64,000 nucleotides of DNA from Thraustochytrium sp. TN22 (Eukaryota; Sar; Bigyra; Thraustochytrida; Thraustochytriidae). This document shows positions 1-8,635 of the stretch, in pieces (positions within the stretch are counted from its first letter, which is position 1; each line of letters begins with the position of its first letter). A program made the translations under genes and the position numbers. Location of the stretch: the NCBI GenBank assembly GCA_013306675.1, contig JABLUY010000135.1:1-64000 (forward strand). Reading direction: 5' to 3'. Below the pieces are notes generated by a model. The model was not told the origin of the DNA, did no database searches, and saw nothing but the letters and a program-made list of their open reading frames with translations.

Positions 1-137
1 CGGTCGCCCTCGGCGGCCTTGGCCGCCTCGCCGGCGGCGCCGCCGCCGCCCCAGTGCTGCGCCACCTCCTGCCGCCACGCATTCGCGTACTGCCGCGCGA
101 ACCGCGCCAGCGACGCCGCCAGCCCGGCGGACTCCAT
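1..137 (-). CDS. N-terminal fragment of an unidentified protein, cut by the left window edge
   Basis: Reading leftwards from an ATG at 137, the frame stays open to base 1 and gives 45 codons beginning MESAGLAASLARFARQYAN. The fragment has an amphipathic start (LARFARQYANAWRQEVAQHW), then a short Gly run and an Ala/Glu/Lys-rich stretch. It is too short to name. The case for a real gene is the start codon followed by non-repetitive, helix-like sequence, and the divergent position relative to the next gene, with 1.4 kb between them. It could still be an accidental open stretch in GC-rich DNA. Confidence 0.45.
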   Translation of the reverse strand, partial: MESAGLAASLARFARQYANAWRQEVAQHWGGGGAAGEAAKAAEGD

Positions 138-1544
138 CGCCGCGCCGCCGCCGCGCGCCGCCGCCGCGCGCCGCCGCCGCCGCCGCGCGCGAACCGGGAC
201 TGCCGCCGCCGCGCCGCCTCGCGCCGGGCTCGCCTCGGCCTCGGCCGCCTCCGGGCAGAGCAGAGAGGGAAGGAAACCCGGCCTGAGCAGGCGCGCCGCC
301 AGGCCCTCGCTGGACGGCGCGGAGCGCGGCGCGCGCGGCGCCCGCGCGCAGGGCGGCGCGCGGCTGGACTGCAGCCCGAGCGCCGCGCTGGCCGCGCGAC
401 GGACTGGTCTTGATAGCAAGCGAGCGCAGGCTCGGACTCGGAATGGAGGACCTGGAGACCTCGATGGTGGCTCTGCAGTGACTGCATGGCAAGGAGGGTA
501 CGGTACTACGAGGCGGAGACGCGCCAGGATGACGCGGCGAGCGTCCCACGGTTGGGACGGAAGATGTGCTGCAGCCTGTGCTCAGGGGGCACGCGGGCCA
601 GGGCTGTGCAGGCTGGCGCGAGCAGCAGCCTGGGAGGCTGGCGGATCGAGCGCGAGGCGACGGCAGGAGGCGAGGTGACGCGCGCCGCTGGACGTCGACG
701 CGCCCCATACTCAGATGGCTGTCCATTGGGCGCAGCCAGCGCAGCACGTACGTACGTACTAAGGTATACCGTGCACCGGCATCGCAAGCGTGGACGGCAC
801 GGAGGTACGCGGAGGCACTACTACTACAGGGAAGCCTCTGGAAGCCTCCGGGCCTTTTTAGGTTTCAACTTGAAGTTCAACTTGAAGCTGTGTGTGCTGC
901 CACCGGTCCGGCGGGTCACATCAACGCGGAGTCCGAGCTGACTACTGGCAGAGCGCAGTGGCCGCCGCCGCGCACTGCACTGCGAATGAAGATCATCACT
1001 CACGGTCTCGCCGGCGCCCGACTTGCCTCCCAGGCTGCTGCCCAGACCTGCGCGCCCGCCAGCCCCGTGCCGGTCGGTCTCCGCCTCCGCCTCCGCCTCC
1101 GTCTCCACCTCTGCCTCCTCCTCCCCGTCTTTCTTCGCCGTCGCAGTCACGGTCTCGCTCCATGCTGCCCTTCGAAGCGCGCTCCAAGTCAGCAGGTCGC
1201 CCGCGCAGCCGCGCAGCCGCGGCTGCAGCCGCGGCTGCAGCCGCGCGCCCGCGTGCGCGCCGCCGAAGCCGCTCGGACCTGCGCGATCCAGCGGCACTCT
1301 CGACAACGCTCTCGCGGCGCTCTTCGGTCTCGCGAGACGGCGGCGCTCCCAAGGCGCTCCCATGGCGCTCGCGCGTCTCGTCGGACGCGCAGACCGAGGG
1401 AGGCGCGGCGCGGCGCGGCGCGAGCGGCGAGGCAGCAAACACGCAACGCCAGCCAGCCCAAGAAGCAGAGGAAGGAGGAGGAGGACGCGCGCGCGGCCTG
1501 GACGCGAGCAGCCCGACGCGAGCAGCCCCGACGCGACACGGACC
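138..1544. other. Intergenic region between two divergent genes
   Basis: About 1.4 kb of GC-rich sequence with no convincing gene. Overlapping ORFs run through it in several frames, as expected at this base composition. It contains an ACGT-repeat palindromic stretch near 745-757, paired TTCAACTTGAA motifs at 864-886, and CCG/GCAGCC-type simple repeats near 1080-1110 and 1205-1245. It presumably carries both promoters. Confidence 0.5.
864..886. promoter_or_regulatory. Two adjacent TTCAACTTGAA palindromes
   Basis: Positions 864-874 and 876-886 are identical 11-mers of the form TTCAA-C-TTGAA, an inverted repeat around one base. Related sequences occur in other 5' intergenic regions of this window (14469, 14488, 19041, 30540, 33008, 35954). 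A regulatory role is inferred only from this recurrence. Confidence 0.3.
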
Positions 1545-2486
1545 ATGGTGCTCGCCGACATGATCAACCTGGCCGGGTTCGCGCAGGCCGTGGGCCGCGA
1601 GAAGGCCGCGCAGCTCGTGCAGAGCGCCGTCGGCACGGTGAAGGCGATGCGCCTGTCCATCGGCGATGTCGGCCTGGCGACCTCCGCCAGCGTCGGCATG
1701 AACGCCATCCGCGAGATGGGGTCCAGCTTCGGCGACATGGAGTTGGCCAATGTGCTTCGGGCCATCAACCCTGATCTCGTGCAGCGCGCGCGGGAAGGCG
1801 ACCTCGAGGCGATCCAGCAGATGTCGCTCGCCGCCGGCGCGATCGCGATGCTCATTGGCCTCCCCACGCTCTTCGTCAAGTGCGGCTCCTGGATCCCGGA
1901 GTACGTCGGCGCGCAGCGCATCAAGATGCCCCGCCGCGGGGAGCTGCCCGGCGTGGAGGGCACGGTCGAGGCTAGCGAGGATGACGGCGAGGAGGAGGAG
2001 GCCAGCCTGGAGACGGAGGAGAAAGTGAAGGAAGAGGCGACCGAAGTGAAGGACGACAACAACGAGGAGGACGAGGCAGCGCCGGAGGCGGCGGTAAAGG
2101 CGGAGAACAAGGAGAAGGTGGAGACCGAGGCCAAGATGGAAGATACGGAGCAGGACATCGAGCAGGAGCAGAACGCGGGCCGCGCCGAGACGTCCAAGGC
2201 GGAGACTGCTCAGGACGAGGGGGAGGACGAGGCCAAGGACGACAAGGAGGAGGAGGAGGAGGAGGAGGAGGAGGAGGAGGAGGAGGAGGAGGAGGACAAG
2301 GACGACGACGATGACGACAAGGACGACGACGACGACGACATGGACGACGACATGGACGACGACGACGACGACGAGATGGAGGGTGAGGCGGAGGCGAACT
2401 CGCAGGGCAAGAACGTGTCCTCGTTCAAGTCGGCTGCGCGCGGGAACAGGACGCCTGACTTCGACCTGACGGGGGATGAGAACTGA
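1545..2486 (+). CDS. Unidentified protein with a short hydrophobic segment and a long Glu/Asp tail
   Basis: Predicted 313 aa. The ATG at 1545 sits in a strong context (A at -3, G at +4), and the open frame upstream of it is low-complexity. Residues 1-130 are a normal, possibly helical region with a hydrophobic stretch around 94-112 (SLAAGAIAMLIGLPTLFV) that could be a buried helix or membrane-associated segment. Residues 140-285 are almost entirely acidic: a Glu run at about 235-250 is followed by Asp blocks broken by Lys and Met. The C-terminus (AARGNRTPDFDLTGDEN) is polar. I do not recognise the N-terminal family. The acidic tail would suit a chromatin- or histone-binding or ribosome-biogenesis role, but composition alone does not show function. 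The gene is followed closely by the next rightward gene. Confidence 0.75.
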   Translation: MVLADMINLAGFAQAVGREKAAQLVQSAVGTVKAMRLSIGDVGLATSASVGMNAIREMGSSFGDMELANVLRAINPDLVQRAREGDLEAIQQMSLAAGAIAMLIGLPTLFVKCGSWIPEYVGAQRIKMPRRGELPGVEGTVEASEDDGEEEEASLETEEKVKEEATEVKDDNNEEDEAAPEAAVKAENKEKVETEAKMEDTEQDIEQEQNAGRAETSKAETAQDEGEDEAKDDKEEEEEEEEEEEEEEEEDKDDDDDDKDDDDDDMDDDMDDDDDDEMEGEAEANSQGKNVSSFKSAARGNRTPDFDLTGDEN

Positions 2487-2767
2487 TCTTTCCCGAGCGC
2501 GCGCAGTGGAAGCAATTGAACAGGCATTCTCATCATCATTTTGTCCTTGGAAGTCTTTGTGAAGCTCGCTCTTGTCATGGTCCGAGACTCCTTGCCCGTG
2601 GCTTTGCACCGTGGTTAGGCGCCTGCCGGCAGCTTGGCGGAGGGCGCGCCGCAAAAGGCGATCGGTCCGTGCCGCTCGGCGCGCGCGGAGGGCAAGTGCA
2701 GGCAGGCGCGCTGGCCGCGTGCGGCGGGCGTCCGGGTCGCGCGGGCCAGCGGCGCAAGCCATCGACC

Positions 2768-4362
2768 ATGACGCGACCTGGCAAGGTCAAGGTGGAGCGC
2801 GGCGGCACGGCGCTGGCGGCAGAGCACGGCACGACGGCGGCGGCGGAGCAGGCCTTGTGGCAGCTGGAGGTGCAGGTCCGCAAGGACGGGAAGCCTCTGC
2901 AGCCGCCCGCCAATGCACGGCAAGGGTGGGCGCGGTACTGGCTGAGCACTGGGACTGCGAACCTGATGCGCGACGATTCGAGGAAGCCACTCCGCGACGC
3001 AAAGCTGCTGCTGGCCGCCGCCAAGGCTGCCGAGGCCGACCGCATCTTCCAGGTATCCTTTCCTTCGTGGGCAACCTCCCTTGTGGCGAAGATCTCGGAC
3101 AAAATGAAGGACCCGGCAACGTACTTTTCACGGAACGCAGGCAGCATGGGGTTCGAAGTGCTCCCGGACGGACGGCTGCTGCTGCAAGCATCGGGGGACA
3201 AGCGCAACGTGCGCAAAAGCGAACTCCCAGTCTTCGTGGATGGCGAGAAGATGGACATGTTCAAGGCCCGCGAGTTGAGCTCCGGGTCCGTCATCAAGCA
3301 CGTGGGCTCGCTGGACGGGATGACCATCGTCGTGGTCGCGACCAAGGTGCACCCATTGCGGATGTGCGCCACGGGGCTCCCAGACGCCAGCCGCGCCCTG
3401 CTGCAGCGGGTTGCGCGGGAGTGCCCTGGCGTCAAGGTGTCGTCCACGTGGCCTCAAGGCGGGCCTGACCTCGTGGTGACGGCCAAGAACCCACGGATCG
3501 CGAGCGCGAAGTTGCTGCGCGCCCTTGTGGATGGTGTCCCGCTGGTGCGCGAGAGCTGGCTCGCGGCGCTGCTGCGCGCGGGCGAGCTCGGCTTGCCCAT
3601 CCCAGACGCCGCGAGCGCAATCTTCGCGCCCTCCACGAAGCGTATGCAGAGTGCGACCTCGTCCCTGCAGGCTGCCAGTGACGGCCCGGTGACGGCCACG
3701 GCTCGGACGCAGCTGGGATCGCAGGCCGTCGGGGACAGCAGCCCGCGCAGCGCCTTCATGCCGGAGGACATCCCGATGCAGGTCTCGTATGCACAGCTCG
3801 CCAAGCGGAGCACACTCTTCGCCGGCATCTCGGTCGTCCTGGCAAGCCCGGAGCTCTCCGTCCTCGAGGACATTCTGCGCGGCGCTGCAGCCGATGTAGA
3901 ACGACTCTACGCAGATGCAGAGCCCGAGACCCAAGCCACCCGCGTCCGGACCGAGCTCTTCGCGATGCTCGAGGACGGAAAGAACGTCCTGGTCGTGCGC
4001 GATCTGGGCCAGGCCGCCTCGCCCTACGCGGCTGTCGAGCGGGTTCTGGAAGGCATCCCGTTTATTACGAAGCAGGACCTCTCCGCGCACGTCTTGTGCT
4101 GCGAAAAGCTCAGCTTCACGAGCGAATTGGCCCGCGCTCGCCTTGAAGAGGCCAACGCCACGCGTGCCAAGCTGCTGGCGCTGCAGCAGCCCCAGGCGCC
4201 TGTGGCCGCGTCGCAGCGGTCCAGGGCGCGCTCGGTAGACCTCTTTGCGGACGATGACGACAATGACGATGACGATGACGATGAGCTCGACGCAGGCGAA
4301 GGCTTGGAGACGAAGGATGCTGAGCAACGCACCACGCCTCAGCCACAGCAGCCACAGCAGCC

Positions 4363-4404
<42 letters not shown>

Positions 4405-5317
4405 GCCCATGAGCGTGGACGAATTCGCGGAGGAAATGGCTGTCGAGGATGGCCCGCAGCCCGGGCCTGTACCGAGGACCAAAGGGCCGGCACGAAGCGC
4501 AGCGCCAGCGACGAAGCGGGCGCCGGCCACAGACGCGCTCACCGTGGACGCCCTCATGAAGCAGGAGTCTAGCACGCTGAGCCTGGAGGTTCGCAAGAAG
4601 CGGCGACGGTTCATGGAAGATGACGAAGAGGAGGAGGCCGCCAGCGATGACGACGTGCCGCCTGCCAAGCGGAGCCAGGCGCGAAACAGCAGCAGCAGCA
4701 GCAGCAACAGCAACAGCAGAGACGGCGGCGGCGGCGGCTTGAAGAGCGCCAGAGCGAGCGCGCATTCGACCCATCTCAGCGAGAGCGAATATGATGCGGC
4801 GCCAGATGCGGAAAGTCCAGGTGCAGGCCCTGCCGCGGCCAATGACGACAGTGACGATGACGACGACGACGACGACGACCCGTTCACGGGCAACAAAGCG
4901 CCTCAGCACGCTGCTGGTCATAATCCATTCGCCGCGGCGTCCTCCGCGCCTCTGTCTAGCACGCAGGCCTCCAAGAGGTCAGTGGGCGGCTCGGAGACGA
5001 AGCGGGCCGCGAGCACGGCGCAGCAGCAGAGTGCGTCGCTTGAGAGTTGCGCGAGCTTGACGCCGAGGCAGGCGAGCTCGTCGCGCCGCGCATCTTCCGC
5101 CTCGAGTGCACGGCGGGCGTCCGCCACGGAGAGGCGTCGCGAGCCGCCCTCGAGTGCGAACGGCAGCGGGGGCGATGGCGATGGCGCGCGCGTCATCCGC
5201 AAGGGACGCGGCTTCTTTCGCAAGGCGCACTTTAAGTCGGCTGCCGTGGAGCGACCACACAGCGAAAGGTTTATTCTCGTTCGCGCACACGCCCCAGGGC
5301 GCGGCGGCACGGATTGA
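2768..5317 (+). CDS. Nibrin/NBS1-like protein: degenerate FHA, tandem BRCT-like repeats, basic C-terminal motif
   Basis: 849 aa from the first in-frame ATG (A at -3). Residues about 25-180 occupy the place of an FHA domain but keep only traces of it. Residues about 184-265 look like a BRCT repeat (a LVV strand, KLLRALVDGVPLVRESWLAALL). Residues about 346-447 look like a second one, opening KRSTLFAGISVVLASPE, which resembles the LFKGKTF start of the nibrin second BRCT. The rest is long and disordered: Asp run, polyQ at about 523-545 (CAG repeat near 4337-4402), Ser and Asp blocks. The end has RKGRGFFRKAHFKSA (about 812-826), comparable to the basic F-K/R-F/K motif near nibrin C-termini. In that family NBS1 recruits MRE11-RAD50 and ATM to DNA breaks. 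The order of parts supports the call; the FHA is the weak point. Another BRCT protein is the main alternative. Confidence 0.5.
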
Positions 5318-5470
5318 CGCTCCGAGTAAGATGGAGGCGAGATGCAGCAAGCAGCGAGCAACACGACCCGGAAGAAAAGAAAGAAATGGAAAGAAAAAAG
5401 AAAATGAACCCTGTGTGAAGAAGAGAAGAGTCGGAGATGTAAAAGCGGAAAAGGCGTCACACGTCACACT

Positions 5471-6694
5471 CTATGCGTACAGGTCAAAGGAAGGGCGCGC
5501 GATCTCGTGGTCGGCCTTGTAAATGTCGCGCAGCAAGTTCCAGGCGACCTTGTCCATGGCAATGTAGTCGTCACCGGGCTCCTTGCCCGGCCACGGCTCG
5601 CCCTGGTCGTCAATAAGCTTGGCGTTCTGGATGCGGCCAGGGCGCGCGGAGCCCTTGAGGAAGGCAGACCACTCCCGGAACCAGTCGGCATCGATGAGGT
5701 AGTAGTTGTCGCCGAAGGGCTCCTTGGGCTCCTCGAAGGGCGCAACGAGGATGTTGAGCCTTTCCAAGAGCTTCGCTTCCTCCTCGCGGCAGACGCGGAG
5801 CGTGCCCTGCTCCTTAGTGTCCTTGGAGGCGTTCGCGTCGCCGCCCTCGGCGCTCGCGGGCGCGGGGCTCGGCGCGTCCTCGTCGCGCCCACGACCCGTG
5901 CTGTTGGTGCTGCCGCTCCGCTGCTGCGGCGGCGCCTCGACCTCGCTCTCGTAGTCGTCGTCCGCATGCAGCGCCGGGTCCGTCCCCTGCTGCTGGTCGG
6001 CGTCGTCGGCGCCGGCGCCGTCGCCCTCCTCGCGCAAGAGCTTCTGAATTGGCTCCGGGTAGGAGTCCACGATGGCGTCGACGCGGCCTGCAATGTCCCC
6101 TTCCCCGTCGGCGTCCGAGTCGGCGCGCTTGGCGTGCTTGGCGTGCTTGGACTTCTTGGACTTCTTCTTCTTGGAGCGCTTGCCGCCGGCGTCCGGGTGA
6201 GCGTTCTCGTCGGCGCCGGCTTCGGCGCCCTCGGCCGCGCCCGCGCCCCACGGCGTGGCGCGCACCGTGCCGTTGGCGGCGGCCTCGTCCCAGACCTCGG
6301 CCGTGGCGCCGCCACGCTGGCCGGCGGGCGCCACAAAGGCCTGGCCGCCCGGCACCTTGGCGGCGCCGCGCGGCGCGTCGCGCGCGCCCACCTCGTCGAT
6401 GCCGTCCACGCAGAGGTCCACGAGGTCGGCCAGTACCTGGCGCTTGCGCGACTGCTGCTGCTGCTGCTCCTCCTCTACGAGCAGCTTGGCGCGCACCACC
6501 TGCTGCGTCGGCCCCGAGTAGTACATGCTCGAGTCCGCATCCTCGCCGCCCGCCGCTTGGCTGCTGAAGCCGGAGCGCTCACTGTACACCATGTACGCCT
6601 CGTCGCCGGTGCTGCCCTTGCGCATGTACTGCTGCAGGTACGCCGGCACCTCCCCCAGCTGGCAGTCGCCCAGCACGCTCTGCAGGTTGCCCAT
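5471..6694 (-). CDS. DUSP-domain protein with an N-myristoylation-type start
   Basis: 407 aa. The chosen ATG at 6694 begins MGNLQS, a classical Gly-2/Ser-6 myristoylation pattern; the longer upstream frame has no ATG and is low-complexity. Residues 330-402 form a clear DUSP domain (YYLIDADWFREWSAFLKG, then PGRIQNAKLI and DDYIAMDKVAWNLLRDIY). This fold is usually attached to ubiquitin-specific proteases or found in a few adaptors. No UCH catalytic Cys or His box is present, so this is not itself a deubiquitinase. A Lys-rich patch (about 172-190) and acidic, disordered linkers separate the two ends. The likely role, by inference, is a membrane-tethered adaptor in ubiquitin signalling. It converges on the nibrin-like gene, with only about 150 purine-rich bases between the stops. 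Confidence 0.75.
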   Translation of the reverse strand: MGNLQSVLGDCQLGEVPAYLQQYMRKGSTGDEAYMVYSERSGFSSQAAGGEDADSSMYYSGPTQQVVRAKLLVEEEQQQQQSRKRQVLADLVDLCVDGIDEVGARDAPRGAAKVPGGQAFVAPAGQRGGATAEVWDEAAANGTVRATPWGAGAAEGAEAGADENAHPDAGGKRSKKKKSKKSKHAKHAKRADSDADGEGDIAGRVDAIVDSYPEPIQKLLREEGDGAGADDADQQQGTDPALHADDDYESEVEAPPQQRSGSTNSTGRGRDEDAPSPAPASAEGGDANASKDTKEQGTLRVCREEEAKLLERLNILVAPFEEPKEPFGDNYYLIDADWFREWSAFLKGSARPGRIQNAKLIDDQGEPWPGKEPGDDYIAMDKVAWNLLRDIYKADHEIARPSFDLYA

Positions 6695-8099
6695 CTCGCC
6701 CGCGCGCTCCTCGCCGCGCGCGCGCGCCTCGCCGCGCTGCGCCTCCGCCTCGCCGCCTCTGCGCCACCGGCCGCCGCCACCGCCGCCGCCGCCGCGCCAG
6801 CCCGCCCGCGCGCGCCGCACCAGGCGCCGCCGGCCGCGCGCTCGCCGCCGCCGCGCCGCGCCGCGCCGCGCCGCGCCGCGCCGCGCCGCGCCGCCCGCCC
6901 GCGATGCCGCGCTGCCGCGCGCGCGCGAGGCGAGCGCGCCGCGAGCGAGAGCCTCGCCTTGCGAGAGCGCAGCCGCCAAGTGCGACTCGGGCGCCGCCAA
7001 GTGCGACTCCGCCGCCAGTGACTCGGGCTCCGCCGGCAATGACTCGGACTCCGCCGACAATGACTCGGACTCCGCCGCCAGGGACCCGGACTCCGCCGAC
7101 CGCGGCGCGGAGGGCGCGGAGAGCGGCGCCGGGGGCGAGGAATTTGGGGGCGGGCTCGAGGCCGGCGGGAGCTGGCTGCAGAGCGGGAGCGCGACGAGCA
7201 GGGCGGAGGAGAGCAAGGACGGGAAGAGGGCCGCCGCCGGGGAGGGCAGGAAGGCGCTGCGGAGGGATGGAGGGGACAGGGAGCTGGCGGAGATGGAGGC
7301 TCGGAAAAGGGGGCGCTTGGGGAGCGCGGGAAGGGTGGCGGCCAGAAAGCGATGCAGGAGCTGGAAAGGGAGATGACAGGACGTGGCAGTGCGGTGGGAG
7401 CGCGACGATGTGATGTGACGGATCTCTCAAGGACTGCTTGACGTGCCTGCAGCTTCTTTGATTATTGAAACATGTCATGAGCGCTCTCGCTCCCTCTCTC
7501 TGGCCGGCTGGCTTTAGAGTCAGCCGCCAGAGCGAAGTTGCCGGGCCAGTGTGGCTGCCAAGACTTGGCGGGGATTCGCTTTGGAGAGCTCGACGAGCTG
7601 CGAGCCGGCCAGCTCGACCGTCGCTACAGGCGTAAATGATGCAAGTTCCAGCGACCTGCCAGCCTGAGAGGAGCATGGGATGCGGGTAGCAAGCGATTTC
7701 CGAGGTCATCGATGGGTGATTGAAAATGGAGACGACAACGCTTGGCGGCGCAAGGAGACCGCAACGATGTGAACTGCTTGACGGCGGGCATGAGTTTGCA
7801 TATCATGGGCGCTCTCGCTCCCTCTCTCTAGCTGGCCAGCTAGACAGCCGCCGAGCGAAGTTGCCAGGCCAGTGTGGCCGCCAAGACTTGGCGGGGACTC
7901 GCTTTAGATAGAGTGCTTGAGCCGGCCGGCCGTCGCTACAGGCATACCCTACAACAAGTTGCCCGCCGTTCCGCTCGCTCGCTCGCTCGCTCGCGCACGC
8001 GTGGGCGGCGGGGGCGGCGAGGGGCGACGAGGCGGCGGCGCCGCCAGCGACCGGCCTGGCTGTAGCCGCAGCGCAGAGGCGCGGCGGCGCAGCGTAGTC
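6695..8099. other. Divergent intergenic region upstream of the DUSP and TMF1-like genes
   Basis: About 1.4 kb without a supported gene. The part next to the DUSP gene is extremely GC-rich (GCGCC repeats at about 6845-6895), followed by repeated GACTCGGACTCCGCC-like units (about 6985-7100). The middle and right parts hold an imperfect direct duplication (7433-7943). A CGCT tetranucleotide run lies at about 7971-7997, roughly 100 bp before the TMF1-like ATG. Confidence 0.5.
7433..7943. repeat. Imperfect direct duplication of about 170-200 bp
   Basis: Copy A (about 7433-7633) and copy B (about 7773-7943) share CTGCTTGACG, then GCGCTCTCGCTCCCTCTCTC, then CAGTGTGGCCGCCAAGACTT-like and GGCGGGG-TCGCTTT blocks, and both finish with GTCGCTACAGGC. 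They differ by small indels and substitutions. Copy B lies directly before the TMF1-like gene, so a duplicated promoter or leader segment is likely. Confidence 0.75.
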
Positions 8100-8558
8100 A
8101 TGGAGTGGAACTCGACATGGTCCAGCCTGGGCAGCGTGCTCGCGCAGGCCAACGCGCTCAAAGAGAACCTGGAGAAGCAGCTCGACGAGGCCGTCGGCGC
8201 CAGCGAGGGCGACGGCGCGGCAGAGCCCGCCGCCTCCCACCATGAGCTCCCTGTCGCTGCGCCTCCGGCCGAGGACGCTAGTCAGGACGCAGCTGGTGCA
8301 CCCGACGACTCGCCCCAACAACCCGTGTCCGCGGCGGGCTCGGGCTGGGACGAGGAGGAGGACGAGCTCGACTTCGCGAGCGACAGCGAGCAGCAGAAGG
8401 CGCCGCAACAGCAGCAGGAAGATCAAAACCCGACGACGTCGCAGGAGGAAAGCCCGGAGCGAGCGGGAGCCGATGTTGCGGTCGTCGAGACAGCGGACGC
8501 TCAAGAGCACGTGCAGCAGCTGGAGCCGCAGCAGGAGCACGAGCACGAGCAGGAACAG

Positions 8559-8635
<77 letters not shown>

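Noticed and set aside
5507-7021. Rightward 500-codon ORF
   Set aside because: Antisense to the DUSP gene; Leu/Arg/Ala-biased and without domain motifs.
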